Origin: Aquisphaera giovannonii
Lineage (GTDB): Bacteria > Planctomycetota > Planctomycetia > Isosphaerales > Isosphaeraceae
Length of the DNA: 64,000 bases
Direction: 5' to 3'
Assembly (NCBI RefSeq): GCF_008087625.1
Contig: NZ_CP042997.1
Location: 3,720,001 to 3,784,000 of the forward strand
This document shows, one piece after another, positions 45,731 to 54,485 of this stretch; position 1 is the stretch's first letter, and the number at the start of each line of letters is the position of its first letter. The position numbers and the translations under genes were made by a program. The notes beneath the pieces are model-generated. The model saw only the letters and a list, made by a program, of their open reading frames with translations, had not been told where the DNA came from and did no database searches.

Positions 45731-46257
45731 GCCATGCTTTCCCTCGAGAGGGTGCGCCGCACGCACTCCTGGATCGCCTGCCGGAGTCGCTTCAGGGAAT
45801 TGTGGATGCTCTGGGAAGACCGGCCCCAGGTCTGGGCCACCTCCGCGACCCGCATCGACCGCCGATAGCAGGCGTCGAGCAGCTCCTGGTCGCGACGGCG
45901 GAGCTTGTTAATGCAATCGTTCATCGCCTCGAGCCGGTCCTCGACGTTCCCGAGGTCGATCTCGCCGTGCGCCTCGGCCAGCAGCAGGTTGAGCTCGTCG
46001 CTGAAATAGAGCTTGGACCGGCTCCGGGAGCGGAGGAAGTTGGAGACCTCGAACCGGGCGATCCCGAACGCCCAGGCCGCGAAGCTCCGCGCCGGGTCGT
46101 ACTCGTCGATCTTCTTCCAGAGGGCCAGGCACGTCTGCTGGTAGAGGTCGTCCGCATCGTCCATGTCGCGCACGAGGGAATAGATGTAGCCGAAGAGCTG
46201 GACCTGGAGCCGGATCAGCCGCTCCGAGAACTCCGCTTCCTTCTCCCCTCGGCTCAT
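45727..46257 (-). CDS. ECF-type RNA polymerase sigma factor, planctomycete group
   Basis: Alternative sigma factor of 176 aa. Region 2 reads DADDLYQQTCLALWKKIDEYDPARSFAAWAFGIARFEVSNFLRS and region 4 reads DQELLDACYRRSMRVAEVAQTWGRSSQSIHNSLKRLRQAIQECV in the Rhodopirellula/Verrucomicrobium-type ECF group. No extra C-terminal domain is present. GGGGAG lies about 7 bases ahead of the start. The coupled FecR gene suggests its activity is held by that membrane protein. The upstream region contains TCGGATGAA elements shared with the divergent DUF1559 promoter region. Confidence 0.92.
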   Translation of the reverse strand: MSRGEKEAEFSERLIRLQVQLFGYIYSLVRDMDDADDLYQQTCLALWKKIDEYDPARSFAAWAFGIARFEVSNFLRSRSRSKLYFSDELNLLLAEAHGEIDLGNVEDRLEAMNDCINKLRRRDQELLDACYRRSMRVAEVAQTWGRSSQSIHNSLKRLRQAIQECVRRTLSRESMA

Positions 46258-46375
46258 GACGGACTCCCCGAGGCCGACTCGATGAGGCGGCGCCTCCGCC
46301 CGTTCACCTGGCCCAGGCCGCCCTCCCCAAACCTGCGGCGCGACTCGTCGCTATTTCAGCCGCGACCGCCCCGCT

Positions 46376-46509
46376 TTCATCCGAAATCCCCTTCCGCCGT
46401 GAAAAAGACGACCCCCGCCGGGAGGCCGGCCCGCCGAGCCCGGAGCCACGCGGAAAATCCCGCGGCGAGATTTTTTCGGATGAATCCCCGGGTGACTCGG
46501 ATGAATCCC
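46376..46509. promoter_or_regulatory. Repeated TCGGATGAA elements in divergent promoter region
   Basis: TCGGATGAATCCC occurs at 46476-46488 and again at 46497-46509, exactly 21 bases apart, and its first nine bases occur inverted at 46376-46384. They lie between the divergent ECF sigma and DUF1559 genes (373 bases apart). This spacing of two helical turns suggests a protein-binding array, maybe linking the two operons. No gene is seen in this gap. Confidence 0.6.
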
Positions 46510-46630
46510 TTGTAACCTCTCGATCCCGCCCCGGCGATGCTCCCGCGCCGCGGGCCCTCGCTGAATGTCGGCTCTACGTATCTTGCATGCCCTCGCGCGA
46601 CCTCTCAGCCCTGGCACAAGGAGCGCTCCC

Positions 46631-47716
46631 ATGGTAAGGGACCGTCGTCATCGCGGCTTCACGCTGATCGAGCTGCTCGTCGTCATCGCCATCATCGCCG
46701 TGCTCATCGCGCTGCTGCTGCCGGCCGTCCAGTCCGCCCGCGAGGCCGCGCGTCGGGCGCAGTGCGTGAACAACCTCAAGCAGATCGGCCTCGCCATCCA
46801 CAACTACCACAGCGCGACGAACGCCGTACCCTGGGGAGACGGCCCCTGGTGGAATGAATGGTCGGCCCATACGCTGCTGCTCCCCTACATCGAGCAGGGC
46901 CCGCTGTACAATGCCATCAACTTCGGGGACGGCTTCCCGAGCGGGAGTGCCGACTGGGTGGCCGGCGCACCTTACAACACGACCGTGACCTACGCACGGG
47001 TGGCGGCCTTCCTGTGCCCCTCGGACGACGACCGCCTCACCAACCCCTTCGGCCACAACAATTACATGGCCAACTCGGGCTCCGCCCCGAATTCCTGCTA
47101 CGGCGGCATCGCGGGGACGCCGGCCTGGAGCAGCCCCACCGCGGGGCCGTTGATCTTCTCGTCCGACGCCTATCACCTCTACGGCGGGACGTACGGCGGC
47201 AGCGCCATCTCCATGGCGTCGATCACGGACGGCCTGAGCAACACGGCGGCATTCAGCGAGCGGGTCAAGGCCATCGGGTCGAATACGACCCCGGCGAGCG
47301 CCCCCTTCGACGGCTCGAAGCCCACGGCCTCGCTCGCCGTGCCGGCCGCCGTGGACACGAAGCTCGAGGGCTCGCCGCAGGCGTATTATCAGGTCTGCAT
47401 CCAGACGCCCCCGGTCCCCGGGTCGTCCAACAACGACGCGGCTGCGGACGGCAATGACGACAACATTTCCGGCTCGCTGTGGGCCATGGGAATCCCCGCG
47501 GCGAGCCGTTATGTCCACGTCATGACGCCCAACACGTGGAGCTGCCGCAGCGGCCTCCAGATCGCCCACGTCGCCAGCAGCCGCCACCCGGGCATCGTCA
47601 ACGTCCTCTTCTGCGACGGCTCGGTGAAGGCCGTCAAGTCGACGATCGACAAGTCGACGTGGTGGGGCCTCGGCACCCGAGGCGGCGGCGAGGTGATCTC
47701 CGCGGACGCCTACTGA
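46631..47716 (+). CDS. DUF1559 domain protein with type IV pilin-like N-terminus (second copy)
   Basis: Pseudopilin-like surface protein of the planctomycete expansion, 361 aa. The N-terminus holds [35 protein letters not shown] with the prepilin cleavage signal, the middle has the [15 protein letters not shown]-type block, and the C-terminus has the [12 protein letters not shown] block and ends in [14 protein letters not shown] lies 8 bases before the ATG at 46631, which was chosen over an upstream in-frame Met. It opens an operon with a lipoprotein and a TPR protein, and it diverges from the ECF sigma gene. Confidence 0.92.
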   Translation: MVRDRRHRGFTLIELLVVIAIIAVLIALLLPAVQSAREAARRAQCVNNLKQIGLAIHNYHSATNAVPWGDGPWWNEWSAHTLLLPYIEQGPLYNAINFGDGFPSGSADWVAGAPYNTTVTYARVAAFLCPSDDDRLTNPFGHNNYMANSGSAPNSCYGGIAGTPAWSSPTAGPLIFSSDAYHLYGGTYGGSAISMASITDGLSNTAAFSERVKAIGSNTTPASAPFDGSKPTASLAVPAAVDTKLEGSPQAYYQVCIQTPPVPGSSNNDAAADGNDDNISGSLWAMGIPAASRYVHVMTPNTWSCRSGLQIAHVASSRHPGIVNVLFCDGSVKAVKSTIDKSTWWGLGTRGGGEVISADAY

Positions 47717-47754
47717 GTCGGATCCCATCGCCCGATGCCGACCGCGCCGTCGCA

Positions 47755-47776
47755 CCGACCGCGACCGTGCGGTCGG
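47755..47776. repeat. Small perfect hairpin between DUF1559 and lipoprotein genes
   Basis: CCGACCGC and its complement GCGGTCGG (8 bases each) surround a 6-base loop. It lies in the 96-base gap inside the operon without a T-run, so it may modulate read-through or mRNA stability. Confidence 0.5.
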
Positions 47777-47812
47777 CCCCCGATCATGGCCCGAAGTGAA
47801 GGAACGAGTCCG

Positions 47813-48253
47813 ATGTTGAAGAGTCGACGGAAGAGGCACGCCCCGGCCATCGCGCTCGCCCTGTGGGGGCTCCTGATCACCGGATGCGGCGACGGCAAGC
47901 CCTCCACGGACACCTCGCTCACGGAGGCGACGGTCTCGGGCGTCGTGACGGTGAAGGGCACGCCGGCCGCGGGCGGCGAGATCCACTTCAATCCCAGCAA
48001 CTACGGGCGGATCGTGCCCCCTCGCACGGCCCCGATCGGGCCGGACGGCAAGTACACCATCAAGACCTACACCGGCGACAACGTCGTGACATTCGGCGGC
48101 GAGGTCGCCAGCAAGAACCGCGGCGTCGGCCTGATCAAGGAAGGGACGATCGTCCAGTCCGGAGAGAACGAGATCAACTTCGACCTCATGGGGGCCGGCG
48201 CGAAGAACGTGACCTACGACCTCTCCAAGGCCGCGAAGAAGAAGGGCCGATGA
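47813..48253 (+). CDS. Predicted lipoprotein with transthyretin/carboxypeptidase-regulatory-like fold
   Basis: Secreted lipoprotein of 146 aa with the lipobox LLITGC (Cys25). The mature part begins ATVSGVVTVKGTPAAGGEIHFNPSN and continues with PIGPDGKYTIKTYTGDN, the pattern of small beta-sandwich domains attached to planctomycete pseudopilin operons. AAGGAA lies about 8 bases before the ATG. It follows the DUF1559 gene and overlaps the TPR gene start by 4 bases, so the three should act together at the cell surface. Molecular role unknown. Confidence 0.8.
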   Translation: MLKSRRKRHAPAIALALWGLLITGCGDGKPSTDTSLTEATVSGVVTVKGTPAAGGEIHFNPSNYGRIVPPRTAPIGPDGKYTIKTYTGDNVVTFGGEVASKNRGVGLIKEGTIVQSGENEINFDLMGAGAKNVTYDLSKAAKKKGR

Positions 48254-49530
48254 GGCCCGGCCGGGGCGGGAACCCCGCCCGGGTCGACGAGGCCTCCTCC
48301 GAGTCGACGCGGCCGCCCCGATCATCCTTGTTGTTCGTCGTCGGCGGCATCGTCCTCGTCGCCTGCGCGGGAGCCGCAATCTGGGCGCTCGCCCGTCGCG
48401 GCGAGGATCCCGACAGCCTCTGGTCGCGGGCCGAGCGGGCGTTCCTCTCGGGCGATCATGCGACGGCCCGCCGAGGCCTGCACCGGCTCCGCCGGCTCCG
48501 CGACAGGTCGCCCCGCGACCTGATGCTCGAGGCCCAGCTCGCGCTCGCCGAGGGCCGTCCGGAGGCCGCTCGCGAGGCCCTCGCCCGGATCGCCGACGGC
48601 CAGCCCCTCGCGGCCCAGGCCCGGCTCCTGGAAGGGCGGATGTCCCGCCAGGCGAAGCGGCTCAGGGATGCCGAGGCGAGCTTCCTCCGCGCGCTGAGGG
48701 TCGACCCCCGCCAGGTCGAGGCCCGCAAGGAGCTCGTCTACATCTACGGCATCCAGCTCCGCCGCGTCGAGGTGGACGCCCAGTTCCGCGCCCTCGCCGC
48801 GCTCACACCCCTCTCGCACCGCGACCTCTTCGCCTGGGCGCTGACGCACTACACGACATGGCGGCCCGAGATCGCCGTCGAGCTCCAGGGCTACATCGAC
48901 GCCGACCCCTCGGACCGCGCCAGCCGCCTGGCCCTCTGCGAATACCTCGTAGATCAGCCCGGGCGTGAGGCCCAGGTGGAGGCCGTCATCGCGGAGATGC
49001 CGCCCGACGACCCGGACGCCCTCGCCGTGCGGATCGCCCTCGCGCTCAACAAGGGGGACCTGGAGCGGGCCCGGGCCCTGCTCGCCGCCGCGCCGGAGGA
49101 CCACCCGCGGATCGCCCGGATGCGCGGGCAGCTCGCGATGAGGCGGCGGGACGTGGACGCGGCGATCCGGTGCTTCACCGCCGCCCTCACCGCCGAGCCC
49201 TACGACCGGATCTCGCCCATGGAGCTGGCCCAGGCCTTCCGCCTGAAGGGCGACGAGGCCGCCGCGGCGAAGCACCTGGACCGCGTGCGACGCCTCAACG
49301 AAGTCTTCAACCTGGTCATGAAGATCCGGTCGCCGGAGCAGGCCAGCCGCCCCTCCGACCTCCTCGCCGTCGCACGGGCCTGCGAGTCCGCGGGCCTGCT
49401 CGACGAGGCCCGCGGCTGGTACACCCTCGTCATCGCCGCCAGCCCCCTCGACGCCGAGGCCCAGCAGGCGCTCGCCAGGCTGCCCCGACCGGCCGCGATG
49501 CCCGCGGCCACGGCCGTCACGAAAGGCTGA
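48250..49530 (+). CDS. Membrane-anchored tetratricopeptide repeat protein
   Basis: Protein of 426 aa with a single membrane helix near residues 27-49 after a short cytoplasmic N-terminus, then helical repeats across the rest. TPR-like units can be read in LWSRAERAFLSGDHATARRGLHRL, EAQLALAEGRPEAAREALARI, DAEASFLRALRVDPRQ and IRCFTAALTAEPYD. TPR domains mediate protein contacts. It begins in the stop codon of the lipoprotein gene (ATGA), so it is coupled to the pseudopilin operon, perhaps as a scaffold for surface assembly. Confidence 0.82.
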   Translation: MRPGRGGNPARVDEASSESTRPPRSSLLFVVGGIVLVACAGAAIWALARRGEDPDSLWSRAERAFLSGDHATARRGLHRLRRLRDRSPRDLMLEAQLALAEGRPEAAREALARIADGQPLAAQARLLEGRMSRQAKRLRDAEASFLRALRVDPRQVEARKELVYIYGIQLRRVEVDAQFRALAALTPLSHRDLFAWALTHYTTWRPEIAVELQGYIDADPSDRASRLALCEYLVDQPGREAQVEAVIAEMPPDDPDALAVRIALALNKGDLERARALLAAAPEDHPRIARMRGQLAMRRRDVDAAIRCFTAALTAEPYDRISPMELAQAFRLKGDEAAAAKHLDRVRRLNEVFNLVMKIRSPEQASRPSDLLAVARACESAGLLDEARGWYTLVIAASPLDAEAQQALARLPRPAAMPAATAVTKG

Positions 49531-49567
49531 CGGCGGATGGAAGGCAACAGGCCGTTTCTGTGTCTCC

Positions 49568-49627
49568 CCGCGATCGACATCCAGACGCAAGGCCATCGCA
49601 TTCCGCGGCTCTCCGCAATCGACATCC
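49568..49627. repeat. Pair of 15-bp direct repeats downstream of the TPR gene
   Basis: CCGCGATCGACATCC at 49568-49582 recurs with one mismatch at 49613-49627, 45 bases apart. It lies in the 379-base gap before the inverted repeat. Its role is unknown. Confidence 0.6.
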
Positions 49628-49668
49628 GAGCGCGGAGCTATCGAAGCGTCTGACGAAAGCGAGCACGG

Positions 49669-49846
49669 CTCTCTCCCTCTCCCGCTCGGCGGGAGAGGGC
49701 TGGGGTGAGGGCGGGGCAGCCCTTGGCTCGCCCTCCGTCTGATCTCGCGGACGGAGCAACTCCGAGATTGAAGGCCCTCCAGGAACGGCAAGGCTAATGA
49801 AGCCCCTCACCCCAGCCCTCTCCCGCCGAGCGGGAGAGGGAGAGAG
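49669..49846. repeat. Perfect 43-bp inverted repeat with inner hairpins
   Basis: Arm 49669-49711 and arm 49804-49846 are perfect reverse complements, separated by 92 bases. Each arm contains its own 11-bp stem (CCCTCTCCCGC, loop TCG). Similar CCCTCTCCCGC...GGGAGAGGGCTGGGGTGAGGG elements are known as dispersed repeats in many bacterial genomes. It sits between the convergent ends of the TPR and GH116 genes. It could be a REP-like or MITE-like element or serve as a terminator. No transposase is present here. Confidence 0.85.
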
Positions 49847-49909
49847 ATTGGTGCGAGCCCACGCAATAGGACTTCTTCAAGCTCGTTACCGGAGCTCGCC
49901 CAGTCCCCA

Positions 49910-52900
49910 TCATGCCAGGGTCACGCCGAGTGTCCGGTCCGCCTCGATCGTCAGTCGCTTCGGAAGCACGACTCGGACCGCCGAGCCCTCGGGCTCCCAT
50001 CGGATCACGACGCCTTCGAGCGGCTGGCCGTCGATCTGCACGCTCACCTTCGCGGGCGGCTGCTTGCCGCCCGGGACCAGCTTCAGCTCCTTGAGCGAGA
50101 GCCGGCCCCAGCGGACGCGGACCGTCGCCGTGAACCCGTCGCCCCGGCGCTGCTGCGAGAACGTGCCCCAGCCCTCGGCCGCGGTGAACGCCGCGCGGAA
50201 GTCGCCCGGCGAAAGACGGGGCGCGAACGCCAGGTAGCCCCTCGGGCCGTGGTACTCGAAGCCGCACGCGGCGAGGTACACGCCGTAGCTGGCCATCGAC
50301 CGCGCGTAGTGGTCGCCGCACTCGACCTCGTTCCACGGGTTCCGGCGGGAGGCATCGTAGCGGTCGTGGATCGCCCGGGTGATCGCCAGGCCCTCCTCCA
50401 CCAGGCCCTCCCAGATCATGTGGCCGGCGACCTGGTACTCGAACCCGTTCATACATTCATTGAAATACATCGTGGACCAGCCGCCCGTCGGGTCGTCGAT
50501 CCCCGGGCGGTTGCCGTTCGGGAAGGTGACCATCAGCAGGCCGGCCTCGCCGGGCATCGCGTACCAGCGGCCGGGCTTGTTTGCGGCGCGGTACGGCCCG
50601 ACGTCGGGGGCGAAATTGTACGTCCAGAGCGACTTCAACGCGCGTCGGACCCGATCCGCGTCCAGGATCCGGCCGAGGCCGACCTGGAAGGCCCAGTGCT
50701 GGCCGAAGACCTGGTCGATCTCGCAGCCGTCGTACGAGCCGACCGCCTTCGCGTGCGAGGGGTCCGCGCGCTGGACGAAGTAGCCGAACTCGTCGTTCCA
50801 GGTCGCGGTGATGAGGTTCCTAGACCCCTTCTCGCGGATCGCCCGGCAGCGGGCCGCGAAGCCCTCGTCATCGACCTCGCGGGCCATCGCCTCGCCGGCC
50901 GCCAGGGCGGCGAGGTAGAGGGAGCTGAGCCAGGGGACGAGGCCGAACCACTGCGCGTCCAGCGTGTTGTGCTGGGCCCCTTCGAGCAGGCCGTCGGAGT
51001 TTACGTCCTGGAGGATGAGGTACTCCAACGACCTCTTCACGCCCGGCCACAGCCGCTTCAGGAACGACGCGTCCGCGGACATCTGGTGTTCCCGGTACGC
51101 CCGCAGGATGTTGCCGGCTTGCCCGTCCACCGCCGGGCCGACGGGTTCCTCGGCCCGGTGGCTGATCATGCCGGTCCTGGGCTCGAAGCCGACCCCTTCG
51201 GCATAGTCCACCCGCTCCCGGAGGATCCGCTCCAGCTCGGGGAACAGTCGGGCGACGGCCTGGGCGTAGTGCCAGACGTGCGTGCACGTCCCCGCGCAGC
51301 AGCCGACGCCCTCCCACCCGTAGAAGCGGCCGTTGCGGAATCGGTGGCACGTCGAGGTGGCGAGGATGGACGTGTTGGCGAACGTCCGGTCGAGGAACCA
51401 GTAGGGGAGCGTGGAGTCGTACCAGGTGTCATGCCAGAGCGTCGTCTCGGCGACGAGCCGCGCCTGCTCCTTCTGGAGGAACCGCGCGACATCGAGCGCC
51501 GAGGGGAACCGCGTGGCATAGTGCCGGCCGAGGTCCGCCGGGAGCCGCGTCCCCGGCAGCGACAGGTTCGGGAAATGCCAGGTGATCGCGAACCGGACGC
51601 GGGCCTCCTCGCCCGGGGCGAGCTTCCACGAGCGGGATAGCGCGCCCACCAGTTTGTGCCCGATCGGGGCCGTCTCGGGCGGCGCGCCGGCGAAGATCGC
51701 ATCGCTCGCGGGCCCCGTGGTGATGGCCGGCATCGCCCGGTCGGTCGGCGCCGCGTCGAGGAGGACCAGGCACATCGTGCCGAAGTCCGGCCGCCTCGCG
51801 AGCGGGACCTTCGGGACCCTCGGCTCATCCGACATCTCGACCTGGTCGATGTCGATATGGCCCCATCCGCCGGAGTGCTCGTCCACGATCTCCAGGACGG
51901 CCGCCTTGCCGTCCAGGTCTCGGACGGACCAGGTGGCCCAGGCCATCCGATCCGTGTCCCGGCCCGTCGCCGTGCGGACGACCTTGCCGCCGACCTTCAG
52001 GTTGATGCACGTCTCGCCCGGGTGATTCCCGCCGCCGATCAGGAAGTTGACGTAATCGCGTTCGACCGTGAACGGGGCCGAGACGAGCCTGCCCCTCGGC
52101 CCGTCGTCCTTCACCCAGGTGTTGACGAGCCCCTTGCCGATGAAGCCCGAGAGCCGCTGCTCCGGCGTCGGCGCCCCGCCGCTCGGCGTCTCGCCCATCG
52201 CGACGCCGGAAGGCTTCCATGTCCCGTACGTGCCCCCCTCGAAGTCGCCCAGGACGATCGCCGGCCGCGGCCCGCGATTCGGGGACTCGACCGCCGGCTC
52301 GGCCTCGCAGACGAGGGCGAGCAGGTCGCCCTCGCGAACCGCCCGGTTCCTCCGCCGGCCGTCGGGGGCCGCCCCGGTGTCCAGGCCCACGGCGTTCTCC
52401 AGCCAGCCTCCCAGCTCGACCTCGACGCCGGCCGGCGACGCGTTCTTGACGGTGTACTCCAGGATCGTCGCCGGCAGGCTGGAGTCGTCGGTGTTCAGCG
52501 GGATGAGCGGCGAGAAGGCCCGGAGCGAGACCTCGACCGGGGCGCCGGCATCCCGGTACGCGACCAGGCCGATCGGGTACTCGCCGCGGAATCGGACGTC
52601 CGCGAAGCCCTGCCGATCGAGCGTGCGGACCTCGGCGCCGGCCTGCGACTTGACCTTCACGGCGAAGCCCTGGTCCACGGGCGATCGCGCGGGCATCGGG
52701 TGCTCGTAGTGCTCGGGACCCGTCGCCTGATGGCGGTTGAAGATGTCCCAGTGCCAGAGCCGGCCGTCCCCGCCCAGGTAGAGCTGCCCCGCGCAGAGGC
52801 CGCCGACGGGCATCCCGATCGTCGCGAGGTCGTCGCCGCGGTACACCTGCGGCTCGCCCCGCGCGGTGAGCGACTTCACCCAGTCCGGCGCGAGCTTCTT

Positions 52901-53077
52901 GTCGGGCGGCACGAGCTTCGCGAAGTCGTCGGCCTCGAAAGGCCCGGCCATCGCGCGGGCCTCGCCGCTTCGGCCCGAGCCGAGGGCCGCCAGCCCGCCC
53001 AGGCCGACGGCCTGGAGGAACTCGCGGCGGCTGCCGCAGCATCCGGGGCCCGAGCAGGGGCTCTCTCCATTTCCCAT
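49910..53077 (-). CDS. GH116 family beta-glucosidase-like enzyme with inserted levanase-type module
   Basis: Predicted secreted enzyme, 1055 aa, related to the non-lysosomal glucosylceramidase family (GH116). A Tat signal (GSRREFLQAVGLGG) precedes the mature chain. The N-terminal beta sandwich (from about residue 80 with MPVGGLCAGQLYLGG) is interrupted at about residues 275-417 by a module with DFEGGTYGTW, SGFIGKGLVNTW, NFLIGGGNHPGETCINL and GGWGHIDIDQVEMSD, which matches the extra module found in GH32 levanases. The helical C-terminal barrel holds the likely nucleophile Glu589 (GWEGV) and acid/base Asp788 (EIDQVFGQHW), by comparison with GBA2-type enzymes. GAGGA precedes the start. It follows the Gfo/Idh gene by 37 bases in the same operon. 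Confidence 0.87.
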   Translation of the reverse strand: MGNGESPCSGPGCCGSRREFLQAVGLGGLAALGSGRSGEARAMAGPFEADDFAKLVPPDKKLAPDWVKSLTARGEPQVYRGDDLATIGMPVGGLCAGQLYLGGDGRLWHWDIFNRHQATGPEHYEHPMPARSPVDQGFAVKVKSQAGAEVRTLDRQGFADVRFRGEYPIGLVAYRDAGAPVEVSLRAFSPLIPLNTDDSSLPATILEYTVKNASPAGVEVELGGWLENAVGLDTGAAPDGRRRNRAVREGDLLALVCEAEPAVESPNRGPRPAIVLGDFEGGTYGTWKPSGVAMGETPSGGAPTPEQRLSGFIGKGLVNTWVKDDGPRGRLVSAPFTVERDYVNFLIGGGNHPGETCINLKVGGKVVRTATGRDTDRMAWATWSVRDLDGKAAVLEIVDEHSGGWGHIDIDQVEMSDEPRVPKVPLARRPDFGTMCLVLLDAAPTDRAMPAITTGPASDAIFAGAPPETAPIGHKLVGALSRSWKLAPGEEARVRFAITWHFPNLSLPGTRLPADLGRHYATRFPSALDVARFLQKEQARLVAETTLWHDTWYDSTLPYWFLDRTFANTSILATSTCHRFRNGRFYGWEGVGCCAGTCTHVWHYAQAVARLFPELERILRERVDYAEGVGFEPRTGMISHRAEEPVGPAVDGQAGNILRAYREHQMSADASFLKRLWPGVKRSLEYLILQDVNSDGLLEGAQHNTLDAQWFGLVPWLSSLYLAALAAGEAMAREVDDEGFAARCRAIREKGSRNLITATWNDEFGYFVQRADPSHAKAVGSYDGCEIDQVFGQHWAFQVGLGRILDADRVRRALKSLWTYNFAPDVGPYRAANKPGRWYAMPGEAGLLMVTFPNGNRPGIDDPTGGWSTMYFNECMNGFEYQVAGHMIWEGLVEEGLAITRAIHDRYDASRRNPWNEVECGDHYARSMASYGVYLAACGFEYHGPRGYLAFAPRLSPGDFRAAFTAAEGWGTFSQQRRGDGFTATVRVRWGRLSLKELKLVPGGKQPPAKVSVQIDGQPLEGVVIRWEPEGSAVRVVLPKRLTIEADRTLGVTLA

Positions 53078-53114
53078 CGCGTGGTCCTCGATCCTGCGGC
53101 GTGCGTGGTGCGTA

Positions 53115-54485
53115 TCAGACGAACCGGTACTGACCCGGGATGGCGACCGGCGGGAACGGCGCGGGGCCGAGCCGGTACTCGGCCGGCCCGAGCCTGGTCC
53201 TCGACCTGAGGGCTTCCTCCCAGGTGATCGCCCGGCCGCTGTAGGCCGCCTCGCGGCCGAGGATGCCCGTGAGCGTGGACTCGGCGATGGCCCGGGCCTC
53301 GTTGATCGGCCTGCCGGCGAGGATGCTGGCGATCAGGTCCTGGTGCTCCTGGTCGTACGGGTTGGGCGACGGCCCCCGATACCGCCATCGGCCCGAGCCC
53401 CCCTTCGGGTCGATCCGGTCGGCGCAGTTGCTCGTCCCCTTCGTCCCGACCACGGACTCGCCGACGAGGTTGTCGCAGTTGCTGATCTGGCGGCACTGGC
53501 TGAAGACCGTGATCCCGCCCGGGTACTCGAACTCGACGGCGAAGTGGTCGTAGATGTGCCCCTGCCGCTCGCCGTGCCGCGCCTGTCGGCCGCCCAGCGC
53601 CGAGACCGCCTTCACGGGATGGGACCCGAGCACCCAGTTCATCACGTCCAGGTTGTGCACGTGCTGCTCGACGATGTGATCGCCGGATAGCCACGTGAAA
53701 TAATTCCAATTCCTCAGCTGCCATTCCATCTCGGACATGGACGACTCTTTATCCACCACCCAGATCTGGCCGCCGTTCCAGTAGGCCTTGGCGTAGACGA
53801 CGTCGCCGATGGCGCCGTCGCGGATCCGCCTGATGGTCTCGATGTAGCTCTTCTGGTGCCGCCGCTGGGTGCCCGCGGCGATGCCCAGGTTCTTCCTCGC
53901 GGCGAGCTCGCCCGCCTCGATCAGGAGGTGGACGCCCGGGACGTCCACGGCGGCCGGCTTCTCGATGAAGGCGTGCTTGCCGGCCTGGATCGCCGCCATG
54001 AGGTGCGCGGGGCGGAAGTGGGGCGGCGTCGCCTGGATGACGTAGTTGACCTCGTCGACTTCGAGGAGCTTCTTGTAGGCCTCGAAGCCGGTGAAGCAGC
54101 GGTCCCGGTTGACCTCGACGCCCACCTTGGCGAGCTCGCCGCGGGCCTTCTCCAGCCGGTCGTCGAACAGGTCGGCGAGGGCGACGACCTTGATGTTCGA
54201 CTGCGAGACCTTCGCCCCTTCGGCCGCGTCCTCGGTGTGGTATCCGGCCGAAGGATAGATGACCTTCGTCGCCGCCCCCAGCGCATTGAGGACGGCGCCC
54301 GTGCCGCGGCCCCCGCAGCCGATCAGTCCGATCTTGATCTCCGTGGCTCGGGCGTCCTCGCCCGACCCTGCATGGACCAGGGGGACCGCGGAGGCCACCG
54401 CGGCGCCGGCCAACCCGGTCGAGGCCTGCCTGAAGAAATGGCGACGCGATGCGCCGCCATCCGCATGGGCGTTCGATCTCTTCAT
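53115..54485 (-). CDS. Gfo/Idh/MocA family oxidoreductase, Tat-exported
   Basis: NAD(P)-dependent sugar oxidoreductase-type protein, 456 aa. A Tat signal (SRRHFFRQASTGLAGAAVAS) leads to a Rossmann fold with GLIGCGGRGTGA, followed by EKPAAVDVPG, typical of the family, and the C-terminal alpha/beta domain with DHIVEQHVHNLDVMNW. Family members act on sugars, inositols or glycosides, often oxidising and then eliminating. The exported location fits planctomycete paralogs. The start at 54485 has GGAG upstream; the open frame above is non-coding. It is co-directional with and 37 bases before the GH116 gene, so the two may process the same glycoside. Confidence 0.9.
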   Translation of the reverse strand: MKRSNAHADGGASRRHFFRQASTGLAGAAVASAVPLVHAGSGEDARATEIKIGLIGCGGRGTGAVLNALGAATKVIYPSAGYHTEDAAEGAKVSQSNIKVVALADLFDDRLEKARGELAKVGVEVNRDRCFTGFEAYKKLLEVDEVNYVIQATPPHFRPAHLMAAIQAGKHAFIEKPAAVDVPGVHLLIEAGELAARKNLGIAAGTQRRHQKSYIETIRRIRDGAIGDVVYAKAYWNGGQIWVVDKESSMSEMEWQLRNWNYFTWLSGDHIVEQHVHNLDVMNWVLGSHPVKAVSALGGRQARHGERQGHIYDHFAVEFEYPGGITVFSQCRQISNCDNLVGESVVGTKGTSNCADRIDPKGGSGRWRYRGPSPNPYDQEHQDLIASILAGRPINEARAIAESTLTGILGREAAYSGRAITWEEALRSRTRLGPAEYRLGPAPFPPVAIPGQYRFV

